Source: Vibrio sinensis (GTDB lineage Bacteria > Pseudomonadota > Gammaproteobacteria > Enterobacterales > Vibrionaceae). From it: a DNA stretch of 50,150 nucleotides. The notes beneath the pieces were generated by a model, which searched no databases, was not told the DNA's origin, and saw only the letters and a program-made list of their open reading frames with translations. Below, one piece after another: positions 8,616-16,910 of this stretch; the first letter of the stretch is position 1; every line of letters begins with the position of its first letter. The translations under genes were made by a program, and so were the position numbers. Location: positions 1-50,150 of the forward strand of contig NZ_QVMU01000033.1 of assembly GCF_003605645.1 (NCBI RefSeq), read 5' to 3'.

Positions 8616-9095
8616 ATGTTTGATATCGCCCTTTATGAGCCTGAAATTGCCCCTAATACGGGAAATATAATCCGTCTTTGCGCTAACTGTGGCGCTAACT
8701 TACATTTAATCGAACCGTTAGGTTTTGATCTAGAAGAAAAAAAGGTCCGCCGCGCCGGGTTGGATTATCACGATTTAGCTCGCGTGACTCGCCATAAAAA
8801 TTATCAAGCATTTCTTGATTATCTGACCAATGAACGCCAAGGTGAGTTTCGATTATTTGCGTGTACGACCAAAACAACAGGTCATCATGTCGATGCAAAA
8901 TTTCAAGCTGGGGACGTATTAATGTTTGGCCCTGAAACACGTGGCCTACCTGCTGAGATTATTGAAAAACTGCCAATGGAACAACGCTTACGCATTCCAA
9001 TGATGCCTGATGCGCGTAGCCTAAATCTATCTAATGCTGTCGCGATTATTGCATTTGAAGCATGGCGTCAGATGGGCTTTGACGGAGCTCTGTAA
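8616..9095 (+). CDS. trmL: tRNA (cytidine/uridine-34-2'-O)-methyltransferase TrmL
   Basis: TrmL is a SPOUT-class methyltransferase that 2'-O-methylates the wobble base of tRNA-Leu(CmAA) and tRNA-Leu(cmnm5UmAA), using SAM. The three SPOUT motifs are visible: NTGNIIRLCAN (about residue 15), LMFGPETRGLP (about 107) and IPMMPDARSLNLSNAVAI (about 128). The last forms the knot. At 159 residues it has the family length. It is probably transcribed separately from cpxRA (110-nt gap) and is convergent with fxsA. Confidence 0.95.
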   Translation: MFDIALYEPEIAPNTGNIIRLCANCGANLHLIEPLGFDLEEKKVRRAGLDYHDLARVTRHKNYQAFLDYLTNERQGEFRLFACTTKTTGHHVDAKFQAGDVLMFGPETRGLPAEIIEKLPMEQRLRIPMMPDARSLNLSNAVAIIAFEAWRQMGFDGAL

Positions 9096-9128
9096 TCTCG
9101 AGGCTATTAATACGACTCGATAAGATGC

Positions 9129-9157
9129 AAAAAAGGCGCTGATATAGCGCCTTTTTC
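9129..9157. terminator. Bidirectional terminator between trmL and fxsA
   Basis: A perfect 7-bp stem AGGCGCT/AGCGCCT (9134-9140 with 9146-9152) is flanked by A and T runs on the two sides. It serves both convergent genes. Confidence 0.87.
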
Positions 9158-9203
9158 TATTGTTAGTCTTGTCTCTCTATAAGCATAAAAGCAGCAAACT
9201 CGA

Positions 9204-9731
9204 TCAATTCAATTTGTTGCGGTCATTTCCATCATCTTTACGCTCAAATTCACCCTCAAATGTATTGCTATCATTATCACGTGAATCAAAAGGACCACGA
9301 TGAAAAGGGTCTTGCTGATATGGATTCTGACCAAATCCGCCCTGAAAACCACCGTGCATACCACTATGCATCGATTTTACGACCATTTTCCCCATCAAGT
9401 ATTTAGCAATAATCGCTCGTGGAGCTGGCAATAAGATCAACATACCCAATGCGTCAGTCATAAAGCCAGGAGTTAGCAATAAGATCCCAGCTATTGCCAA
9501 CATTACCCCTTCAACGATTTGTTGAGCCGGTAATTCTCCTTGCTGAAGCTTGTTTTGAACAGACATCAAAGTTTGTAAACCTTGACTACGTACCAATGAA
9601 GCACCAACAAATGCCGTGATCAGAACGAGGGCTATCGTTGGCCAAAGACCAAGAAAACCACCCACCTTAATAAATAAACCAATTTCGATGATTGGAACGA
9701 AGATAAATAGCAATAATAAGATAGGAAACAC
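9204..9731 (-). CDS. fxsA: FxsA family membrane protein
   Basis: FxsA is a small inner-membrane protein. In E. coli its overproduction relieves exclusion of phage T7 by the F plasmid; its normal job is not known. The sequence has three or four hydrophobic segments, the IALVLITAFVGASLVRSQG block, LLTPGFMTDALGMLILLP, and a Gly-rich soluble tail ending in EGEFERKDD, as in E. coli. I chose the GTG at 9729-9731, which has AAAGGAGG just upstream and matches the family start, giving 175 residues. The 17 extra upstream codons in the open frame would contain that Shine-Dalgarno sequence. It is divergent from aspA; the fxsA-aspA-dcuA-dsbD neighbourhood is conserved with E. coli. Confidence 0.88.
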   Translation of the reverse strand: MFPILLLLFIFVPIIEIGLFIKVGGFLGLWPTIALVLITAFVGASLVRSQGLQTLMSVQNKLQQGELPAQQIVEGVMLAIAGILLLTPGFMTDALGMLILLPAPRAIIAKYLMGKMVVKSMHSGMHGGFQGGFGQNPYQQDPFHRGPFDSRDNDSNTFEGEFERKDDGNDRNKLN

Positions 9732-10037
9732 AAGCCCTCCTTTGTTGACTTCAGTGTAATTGGAAACCGCTGAGAAGCTCAAATTTATCCTGTAAAAAAG
9801 CGTGACTGGTTACGCTTTAGTTTTTCTATTCACAACCTGTTCATAGTTTGAAAAATAATGACGAATAAATAATGAAAAAGGTGATCCAGTTACTATTTTT
9901 ATGTGTCCAGTACAGTATCATGTGCCACAGAAGACAGGATGGATTACGCAGCCAAAAATTCTGACGAACGGATTCTTTAACCGCGGAATGGCTAGAATAT
10001 TAATTTATAACCAGAATGATTCACTAAGGATCCTGTT
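9732..10037. other. fxsA/aspA divergent intergenic region
   Basis: This 306-nt gap must hold the promoters of both genes. Apart from the AAGGAT Shine-Dalgarno sequence of aspA at about 10026, I see no convincing FNR (TTGAT-N4-ATCAA) or CRP (TGTGA-N6-TCACA) site. No small ORF stands out. Confidence 0.5.
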
Positions 10038-11489
10038 ATGACTACCTTAATCGATACCCCTCTAGGCACTACCACTGCAACACGTATTGAAGAAGATCTT
10101 CTAGGCCAACGTCACGTTCCAGCAGACGCTTATTACGGCATTCACACTTTGCGCGCAATTGAGAACTTCAACATCTCTAGCATGACAATCTCTGACGTTC
10201 CTGAGTTTGTGCGCGGCATGATCATGACGAAGAAAGCAGCAACGCTTGCTAACAAAGAGCTTGGTGCGATTCCAAAAGATGTCGCTGATTATATTCTTGA
10301 AGCGTGTGATCTTATCCTTGAAACTGGCAAGTGTATGGATCAGTTCCCATCAGATGTATATCAAGGTGGTGCTGGCACGTCAGTGAACATGAACACTAAC
10401 GAAGTTATCGCGAACGTTGCTCTTGAGCTAATGGGTAAAGAGAAAGGTCAGTACCAATTCATCAATCCAAACGATCACGTTAACAAAAGCCAATCAACAA
10501 ACTGTGCGTACCCAACAGGGTTCCGTATCGCTGTATACAACAGCGTACTTAAATTGATTGAAGCAATTGAATACTTGAAAGGCGCATTTGAACTTAAAGC
10601 GCAAGAATTCAGTGGCATTCTTAAGATGGGTCGTACTCAGCTTCAAGATGCTGTGCCAATGACTGTTGGTCAAGAGTTCCATGCTTGGGCCGTAACCATC
10701 AATGAAGAAATTCGCGTACTTGAGTACACGTCAAAGCTGCTACTTGAAATCAACCTTGGTGCAACAGCTATCGGTACAGGCTTAAATGCTCCTACGGGTT
10801 ACCAAGCGCTTGCAGTAAAACACCTAGCTGAAGTAACGGGTCTAGAAGTGGTTGCTGCTGAAGACTTAATCGAAGCGACATCTGACTGCGGTGCTTACGT
10901 AATGACTCACGGTGCACTTAAGCGCCTTGCGGTTAAACTATCTAAAATCTGTAACGACTTACGTCTACTTTCTTCTGGCCCTCGTACTGGTTTCAATGAG
11001 TTGAACCTACCTGAGCTACAAGCTGGCTCATCTATCATGCCAGCGAAAGTAAACCCTGTAATTCCAGAAGTTGTGAACCAAGTTTGCTTCAAAGTACTAG
11101 GTAACGACAACACTGTTTCTTTCGCAGCAGAAGGCGGCCAGCTACAGCTGAACGTAATGGAACCAGTTATTGCTCAAAGCGTATTTGAGTCAATTTCTCT
11201 ACTTCACAATGCGTGTGTGAACCTACGCGACAAGTGTATCGACGGCATCACTGTTAACAAAGAAACGTGTGAAAACTACGTTTACAACTCTATCGGTATC
11301 GTAACTTACCTAAACCCATACATTGGTCACCATGAGGGTGATATCGTAGGTAAAATCTGTGCAGAGACTGGTAAGAGTGTTCGAGAAGTCGTTCTTGAGC
11401 GTGGTCTTCTAAGCGCAGAAGAGCTAGATGACATTCTTTCCGTTGAAAACTTCATGCATCCAACGTATAAAGCCAAGCGCTACGAATAA
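10038..11489 (+). CDS. aspA: Aspartate ammonia-lyase
   Basis: AspA reversibly deaminates L-aspartate to fumarate and ammonia. It is a cytosolic homotetramer of the fumarase/aspartase superfamily. The superfamily signature GSSIMPAKVNP is at about residue 335, preceded by GRTQLQDAVPMTVGQ and NKSQSTNC. At 483 residues it is close to E. coli AspA (478). The N-terminus is a few residues longer (MTTLIDTPLGTTTATRIEEDLLG). It is followed by dcuA, the pair that feeds fumarate respiration by exchanging aspartate for succinate. Codon use looks strongly biased (highly expressed). A strong terminator separates it from dcuA, so dcuA probably has its own promoter or depends on read-through. Confidence 0.98.
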   Translation: MTTLIDTPLGTTTATRIEEDLLGQRHVPADAYYGIHTLRAIENFNISSMTISDVPEFVRGMIMTKKAATLANKELGAIPKDVADYILEACDLILETGKCMDQFPSDVYQGGAGTSVNMNTNEVIANVALELMGKEKGQYQFINPNDHVNKSQSTNCAYPTGFRIAVYNSVLKLIEAIEYLKGAFELKAQEFSGILKMGRTQLQDAVPMTVGQEFHAWAVTINEEIRVLEYTSKLLLEINLGATAIGTGLNAPTGYQALAVKHLAEVTGLEVVAAEDLIEATSDCGAYVMTHGALKRLAVKLSKICNDLRLLSSGPRTGFNELNLPELQAGSSIMPAKVNPVIPEVVNQVCFKVLGNDNTVSFAAEGGQLQLNVMEPVIAQSVFESISLLHNACVNLRDKCIDGITVNKETCENYVYNSIGIVTYLNPYIGHHEGDIVGKICAETGKSVREVVLERGLLSAEELDDILSVENFMHPTYKAKRYE

Positions 11490-11496
11490 TCTAAAC

Positions 11497-11523
11497 AAGG
11501 GTCCCAGAGGGGGCCCTTTTTTA
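11497..11523 (+). terminator. Terminator after aspA
   Basis: A 7-bp stem GGGTCCC/GGGGCCC with one G-U pair (11499-11505 with 11510-11516) is followed by six T. Confidence 0.85.
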
Positions 11524-11624
11524 GCACTCTATTTAGCACGGTTGCTTAAACCGTAGCTCAAAGATGGAATAACTATAATAAATCCATCAAATACAAATCA
11601 TTACAATTACACGAGGGTCTCACT

Positions 11625-12932
11625 ATGGTGGCAGTTGAACTGTTTGTCGTCCTGCTCTTTATTTTTATAGGAGCGCGTATCGGGGGAATAGGTATAGGAC
11701 TTGCTGGGGGTGCTGGTGTCATTGCGCTCTCATTAATATTAGGTGTTCCAACCAGCCAAGCTTTTATTCCCGTTGATGTTATTCTCATCATTATGTCGGT
11801 AATTACGGCTATCGCAGCGATGCAAGTCGCTGGAGGAATGGATTGGTTAGTTGAAGTTGCTGAAAATTTTCTGCGTAAACACCCTGAACGTATCACTTTC
11901 TATGCACCTATCGTCACTTTTCTTATGACGTTAATGGCAGGTACTGGCCATACAGCTTTTTCTACTCTACCGGTTATTGCCGAAGTAGCTAAAGGGCAAG
12001 GTATTCGCCCATCTCGTCCACTTTCTATTGCCGTTGTTGCATCTCAGATTGCCATTACCGCATCACCAATCTCTGCCGCTGTTGTCGCTTTCGCTGCGAT
12101 GTTAGCGCCTAAAGGTGTTGATTACTTAACTCTTCTAGCCGTTTGTATTCCAACGACTTTTATCGCATGTATGATCGGTGCTTTTGTTGCCAACTTCATG
12201 GGTAGCGAGTTGAAAGATGATCCTATTTACCAAGAGCGTCTAGAAAAAGGCTTAATCAAACTAAGCAATGTTGAGAAACGCGAGCTCTTGCCAACAGCCA
12301 AAACGGCGACATTTATCTTCCTTGCAGCGATCGCCTTTGTTGTATGTTATGCCGCTGCGATTTCCAGTTCTATTGGGTTGATTGAAAATCCAGCCCTTGG
12401 TCGAAACGAAGCAATCATGACATTCATGCTTGCAGCGGCAGCAGCTATTGTTGTGGTCACTAAAATTGACGCTTCCAAAATAGCATCTGCTGCAACATTT
12501 CGTTCAGGTATGACTGCTTGTGTCTGCGTTCTTGGGGTTGCATGGTTAGGTTCTACATTTGTAAATGCGCATGTAGATGGCATCAAAGAGGTGGCGGGTG
12601 AATTACTAGCTGATTACCCATGGATGCTTGCTTTGATTTTATTCTGCGCCTCTATGCTTTTGTACTCACAAGGCGCGACTACCGTAGCCTTAATGCCTGC
12701 AGCACTGGCGATTGGCGTTGCACCATTAACCGCAGTTGCGTCTTTTGCAGCCGTTAGTGCACTGTTTGTATTGCCAACTTACCCAACACTACTTGCAGCA
12801 GTAGAAATGGATGACACGGGATCCACTCGTATCGGTAAATATGTATTTAACCATCCTTTCTTCCTACCTGGTGTAGCTACAATTAGCTCTGCTGTAGCAT
12901 TAGGTTTTGCTTTTGGTGGCCTACTTATCTAG
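11625..12932 (+). CDS. dcuA: Anaerobic C4-dicarboxylate transporter DcuA
   Basis: DcuA is an inner-membrane antiporter that exchanges aspartate, fumarate or malate for succinate. At 435 residues (E. coli DcuA 433) it has about ten hydrophobic segments. It shows the characteristic conserved stretches GARIGGIGIGLAGG near the start, MTLMAGTGHTAFSTLPVIAEVAKG at about residue 105, and ASQIAITASPISAAVVAF. The ATG has GAGGGT eight bases upstream. It sits after aspA and before dsbD as in E. coli. DcuB is the paralogous alternative, but gene context favours DcuA. Confidence 0.95.
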   Translation: MVAVELFVVLLFIFIGARIGGIGIGLAGGAGVIALSLILGVPTSQAFIPVDVILIIMSVITAIAAMQVAGGMDWLVEVAENFLRKHPERITFYAPIVTFLMTLMAGTGHTAFSTLPVIAEVAKGQGIRPSRPLSIAVVASQIAITASPISAAVVAFAAMLAPKGVDYLTLLAVCIPTTFIACMIGAFVANFMGSELKDDPIYQERLEKGLIKLSNVEKRELLPTAKTATFIFLAAIAFVVCYAAAISSSIGLIENPALGRNEAIMTFMLAAAAAIVVVTKIDASKIASAATFRSGMTACVCVLGVAWLGSTFVNAHVDGIKEVAGELLADYPWMLALILFCASMLLYSQGATTVALMPAALAIGVAPLTAVASFAAVSALFVLPTYPTLLAAVEMDDTGSTRIGKYVFNHPFFLPGVATISSAVALGFAFGGLLI

Positions 12933-12948
12933 CTCTGTGATTATCAAA

Positions 12949-12973
12949 TAAAGGGACTTCGGTCCCTTTTTTT
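12949..12973 (+). terminator. Terminator after dcuA
   Basis: An 8-bp stem AAAGGGAC/GTCCCTTT with a TTCG tetraloop (12950-12957, 12962-12969) is followed by a T-run. Confidence 0.9.
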
Positions 12974-13097
12974 ATCTCTGTCGCTAAGTAATCTGAAGTA
13001 AACATGGTGATTTAATTCACTATCACTTGAAACTAAAAACCACTCACACCTGTCTTATTGGGTTAAAATGAATCAAATTTACTCAAGTGACTTTTTT

Positions 13098-14891
13098 ATG
13101 CGTTTCGCTTTATCGCTCTTATTGCTGTGCACTTCGATCATATCGACGCCAGCTTTCGCATTGTTTGGAAACAATAATAATGCGCCGACATTTGGTGCAA
13201 GCACCAATACGTTCGTTCCTGTAAACGAAGCTTTTCCGTTTAGTGCTTACCAACAAGGCAACCTCATTTCCCTTGATTGGCAAGTAAAACCAGACTATTA
13301 CCTCTACCAAGAACGAATCTCTATCAGCGGTGAGAATGTCAAAATCGGCCCTGTCGACATGCTTAACGGCGAACCGCATAAAGATGAGTTTTTCGGTGAT
13401 GTTCATATTTATACCGACCCACTTTTCGTTGATATTTCTCTTAGTCAATATCAAACTGGTGCCCGTTTAATTGTTCAATACCAAGGCTGTGCTAAAGCTG
13501 GATTTTGCTATCCGCCAGAAACTAGGGTTATTGAACTCACTCCGTTTTCTGATTCAGCAATCGATGCAACAACGGCTGTTGTGAATAACACAACTCAAAC
13601 ACCAAGTGGACAAAACAGTGACACTCTTCAAGTCAGCAAAGATTCAAGTTTAGTATCAAAGCTTGAGAACAATTGGTGGACCCCTATTCTCTTTTTAGCA
13701 TTAGGAGTTGGTCTTGCCTTTACACCCTGCGTCCTACCTATGTACCCAATTTTAACCAGTATTGTTCTAGGTAATGGCAAGCTATCCCACCGTCGAGCTT
13801 TAGCCCTTTCGTTTATTTATGTACAAGGAATGGCTCTAACTTATACGCTTTTGGGGTTAGTTGTCGCCTCGGCGGGAATGCAGTTCCAAGCGGCTATGCA
13901 GCATCCTTATGTCCTTATTGGCCTCAGTGTAATGTTCATTGCTCTCGCACTATCTATGTTTGGAGTATATAGCCTACAGCTTCCTAGTAATGTGCAAACA
14001 TGGCTTAACAATCTGAGTAATAAACAGCAAGGTGGACATACTTGGGGAGCATTTGCGATGGGAGCAATCTCTGGGTTAGTTTGCTCGCCATGCACAACTG
14101 CGCCACTTTCTGGAGCACTACTCTATGTTGCGCAAAGTGGTGACTTACTGACTGGTGGTGTGGCTTTATACGCTCTTGCGCTGGGTATGGGGATCCCGTT
14201 AATACTCGTGGCCGTATTCGGTAATAAACTGCTCCCTAAAGCTGGCAGTTGGATGGATAAAATTAAAGTACTCTTTGGCTTTATTCTGCTAGCCGCGCCG
14301 CTTTTCTTATTGGAAAGAATTCTACCAGAAGCTTGGACAACTGGTTTATGGGCAGCTCTCGGTTTAGTGGCATTTAGCTGGCTATACCATACAAAAAATA
14401 CGTTACCGTTTGGTGGATGGAAACAAAGTATAGTCGGGATTATTGCTGTCCTAGGTCTTTTTGCGTCCGCACAACCGCTTCTCAACTATTGGTTTGCTCC
14501 ACAGCATGAAACCGCAACAATACCACAAGTTCAATTTATCAAAGTGAATAATGTCACCGATCTAGAAAAACAATTGGTACTAGCAAAAGAGTCAGGAAAG
14601 CCCGTTATGCTAGATTTTTACGCTGACTGGTGTGTTGCCTGCAAAGAGTTTGAAAAATACACATTCCATCACGTTGATGTCGCAAACAAGCTGCAAAACA
14701 TTGTATTACTGCAAGCCGATGTAACTCGAAACCAAGCACAAGATATCGAGCTGTTAAGCAAAATGAATGTGTTAGGGTTACCAACTATCGAGTTCTGGGA
14801 TCAGCAAGGAAATCCTCTTCCTGCGGCACGAATTACTGGTTTTATGGAAGCAACACCATTTTTAGAGCATCTAAATCACTACAAACTATAA
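13098..14891 (+). CDS. dsbD: Thiol:disulfide interchange protein DsbD
   Basis: DsbD carries electrons from cytoplasmic thioredoxin across the inner membrane to periplasmic DsbC, DsbG and CcmG. The order is: signal peptide (ending ...TPAFA); N-terminal periplasmic domain with the cysteine pair in GCAKAGFCYPPET; an eight-helix membrane domain with the redox cysteines in FTPCVLPMYP and CSPCTTAPLS; and a C-terminal thioredoxin-like domain with CVAC (DWCVACKEFEKYTF). All six functional cysteines are present. I prefer the ATG at 13098, which gives a normal signal peptide and 597 residues. An ATG at 13068 would add ten residues before it; neither has a good Shine-Dalgarno sequence. cutA, which lies next to it in E. 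coli, is absent here. Confidence 0.94.
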   Translation: MRFALSLLLLCTSIISTPAFALFGNNNNAPTFGASTNTFVPVNEAFPFSAYQQGNLISLDWQVKPDYYLYQERISISGENVKIGPVDMLNGEPHKDEFFGDVHIYTDPLFVDISLSQYQTGARLIVQYQGCAKAGFCYPPETRVIELTPFSDSAIDATTAVVNNTTQTPSGQNSDTLQVSKDSSLVSKLENNWWTPILFLALGVGLAFTPCVLPMYPILTSIVLGNGKLSHRRALALSFIYVQGMALTYTLLGLVVASAGMQFQAAMQHPYVLIGLSVMFIALALSMFGVYSLQLPSNVQTWLNNLSNKQQGGHTWGAFAMGAISGLVCSPCTTAPLSGALLYVAQSGDLLTGGVALYALALGMGIPLILVAVFGNKLLPKAGSWMDKIKVLFGFILLAAPLFLLERILPEAWTTGLWAALGLVAFSWLYHTKNTLPFGGWKQSIVGIIAVLGLFASAQPLLNYWFAPQHETATIPQVQFIKVNNVTDLEKQLVLAKESGKPVMLDFYADWCVACKEFEKYTFHHVDVANKLQNIVLLQADVTRNQAQDIELLSKMNVLGLPTIEFWDQQGNPLPAARITGFMEATPFLEHLNHYKL

Positions 14892-14897
14892 TGTTAG

Positions 14898-14935
14898 CAA
14901 CGCCAGCGCACTTCACGCTGGCGTTGTTATTCTTA
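14898..14935 (+). terminator. Terminator after dsbD
   Basis: A perfect 11-bp stem CAACGCCAGCG/CGCTGGCGTTG (14898-14908 with 14916-14926) is followed by TTATTCTT. Confidence 0.75.
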
Positions 14936-15048
14936 TGAAACATAAGCCAAAAGTCGATTTGGTTCAGACTTTTAGGGTATAAACATTGTCCACACAAGCA
15001 AAGGTGACAATAATAAATTTAACCAAATAATCATAAGTGCTTAACGTC

Positions 15049-15684
15049 ATGGATTCGACTTACACCATTATCATCGCCGACGATCATCCACTCTTTCGCA
15101 ATGCGCTCTTTCAATCCGTCCATATGGCGATAAGTGGTGCCAATCTATTAGAAGCCGATTCTCTCGATGCCTTATTAACCCTTTTAAGCAAAGAAAATGA
15201 ACCCGATTTATTGTTATTGGATCTAAAAATGCCGGGGGCAAATGGAATGTCAGGCCTTATCCAACTTAGAGCCGAATATCCTGAACTACCGATTGTCGTT
15301 ATTTCTGCCAGTGAAGACTCTTCAGTTGTCACACAAGTTAAAAGCCATGGTGCTTTTGGGTTTATTCCAAAATCGAGCGATATGCGCGAACTGATCAGCG
15401 CCCTCAACCAAGTTCTAGAAGGTGAACCATTCTTCCCAGAGGGATCAATCACCAACAATGCTGCCTGTAACGATCTAGCCCAAAAAATATCAACACTAAC
15501 ACCTCAGCAGTACAAGGTTTTAGGGATGCTTTCCGATGGTTTACTGAACAAGCAAATTGCTTATGAACTCAACGTTTCTGAAGCGACGATTAAAGCGCAT
15601 ATGACCGCTATTTTCAGAAAACTCGGGGTGAAAAATAGAACTCAAGCCGTTATCTTATTGCAACAACTGGAATCGGATACTTAA
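15049..15684 (+). CDS. crbR: LuxR/NarL-family response regulator, CrbR type
   Basis: The protein has an N-terminal receiver domain (about 1-125) with the acidic pair DDH near residue 11, phospho-acceptor D58 (LLLLDLKMPG), and FIPKSSD supplying the lysine. A C-terminal LuxR-type helix-turn-helix follows (about 145-211: LTPQQYKVLGMLSDGLLNKQIA, then VSEATIKAHMTAIFRKLGVKNR). In V. cholerae, CrbR with the kinase CrbS activates acs and drives the acetate switch. Assignment rests on family plus context: crbS, acs and a VC_2705-type symporter all follow within 12 kb. I chose the ATG at 15049; a GTG at 15037 is possible, and neither has a clear ribosome-binding site. Confidence 0.82.
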   Translation: MDSTYTIIIADDHPLFRNALFQSVHMAISGANLLEADSLDALLTLLSKENEPDLLLLDLKMPGANGMSGLIQLRAEYPELPIVVISASEDSSVVTQVKSHGAFGFIPKSSDMRELISALNQVLEGEPFFPEGSITNNAACNDLAQKISTLTPQQYKVLGMLSDGLLNKQIAYELNVSEATIKAHMTAIFRKLGVKNRTQAVILLQQLESDT

Positions 15685-15787
15685 CAGTATATCCATCTAT
15701 AACATTGAGCTAACTTACGCACACGCTATTTAAGCTACTCTTAAAAGTACTTTTATCCCTCTGTTCACCAACTCTGGGAGTGCCTAC

Positions 15788-16414
15788 ATGCTCAGCGTCA
15801 TCATTACTCAATTCGTCGTTTTATGGGCTGTAATTGATCCTGTCGGATCTGTTCCAGTCTACCTTGCTCAAACCCAACATCTTACTGCCAAACAACGTCG
15901 ACTGGTCGCTTTAAAAGCCATTGCGATTGCTGCGGGTGTCCTACTGTTTTTTCTTATTGCAGGACAGTTCTTATTAGAAGCTATGCAAATTCCACTTCCT
16001 GCATTTCAAGCTGCTGGAGGCTTGGTCTTATTACTTTTTGCTCTTACGATGATTTTTGGTGAGAGCAAACCCGATCAAGAGACCAAGTTGTCTAAAGATA
16101 TTAGCCATTCTGATCTTGCGGATCTGGCAGTTTACCCACTGGCAATACCATCCATCGCCTCTCCGGGAGCCATGATGGCAATTGTCATGCTCACCGATAA
16201 CCACCGCTACTCTCTCATGGATCAGAGCATAACCGCTGGGATCATGTTACTAGTACTGCTGTTAACCCTACTGCTACTACTTGGAGCAACCGTCATTCAA
16301 AAATGGATTGGTAACGTAGGTGCAGCGATCATCAGTCGCGTTATGGGGCTTATCCTAGCGGCAATTGCTCTTAATAATTTATTATTAGGAATCAAAGATT
16401 TTTACGCTCTCTAA
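15788..16414 (+). CDS. MarC/YhgN family inner-membrane protein
   Basis: This 208-residue protein has about six hydrophobic segments and the MarC-family start: VVLWAVIDPVGSVPVYLAQTQ, with the conserved DP-G-PVYL feature. A second repeat-like half follows with AIPSIASPGAMMAIVMLT. The family is annotated as NAAT-like transporters or YhgN, but the substrate is not established, and MarC itself is not the antibiotic-resistance determinant once supposed. GGGAG lies upstream of the ATG. It lies between crbR and the symporter genes, but a terminator follows and nothing shows it is part of the acetate system. Confidence 0.85.
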   Translation: MLSVIITQFVVLWAVIDPVGSVPVYLAQTQHLTAKQRRLVALKAIAIAAGVLLFFLIAGQFLLEAMQIPLPAFQAAGGLVLLLFALTMIFGESKPDQETKLSKDISHSDLADLAVYPLAIPSIASPGAMMAIVMLTDNHRYSLMDQSITAGIMLLVLLLTLLLLLGATVIQKWIGNVGAAIISRVMGLILAAIALNNLLLGIKDFYAL

Positions 16415-16502
16415 GGATTTTTTGGGGAGGCGGCCTAACCTGCATTAGACCTTTGGCTAAATTAACATCCCCTTAACATCACACTATTCAAGTCCATTCT
16501 AT

Positions 16503-16529
16503 AAAAACGCCCACTTCTCGGGCGTTTAT
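16503..16529 (+). terminator. Terminator after the MarC-family gene
   Basis: An 8-bp stem AAACGCCC/GGGCGTTT (16505-16512 with 16520-16527) has a 7-nt loop and a short T-rich tail. Confidence 0.65.
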
Positions 16530-16634
16530 ATCAATACCGATCAAGACTAAAGTTGAAATGAGTTCTTGTCGTCACCTTGCTATTGTAACTCTTGAAACAT
16601 TTTATTAACAATAAACATGCGTAAGGAGACGGCA

Positions 16635-16898
16635 ATGGCATTTGAAAGTCAGGAACGCGCCAAAGCTTACTGGCAAAAGAACGTAAGACTAATGATCGGA
16701 CTAATGGTTATTTGGTTTGTTGTATCTTTTGGCTGTGGGATTTTATTTGTTGACCAACTAAACCAATTTCAACTCGGCGGCTATAAACTGGGGTTCTGGT
16801 TTGCTCAACAAGGGTCTATTTACACCTTTCTAGGCATTATTTTCTACTACGCGTGGAAGATGAGACAAATTGACCGCGAATTTGGTGTAGAAGAGTAA
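16635..16898 (+). CDS. DUF4212 small subunit of a sodium:solute symporter
   Basis: This 87-residue membrane protein has two hydrophobic segments (about 20-42 and 58-76) and the family features AKAYWQKNVRLM, GFWFAQQGSIYTFLGIIFYYAWKM and an acidic end (DREFGVEE). The family always precedes a VC_2705-type Na+/solute symporter and is thought to be its small subunit. I chose the ATG at 16635 because AAGGAG lies six bases before it. Six upstream codons of the open frame would swallow that site. It ends 12 nt before the large subunit, so they are co-transcribed and probably form a complex. Confidence 0.9.
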   Translation: MAFESQERAKAYWQKNVRLMIGLMVIWFVVSFGCGILFVDQLNQFQLGGYKLGFWFAQQGSIYTFLGIIFYYAWKMRQIDREFGVEE

Positions 16899-16910
16899 GG
16901 AGCAACTCAG

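Noticed and set aside
9900..9945. Apparent TGTG repeats upstream of aspA as a CRP site
   Set aside because: The half-sites do not have the TGTGA-N6-TCACA spacing.
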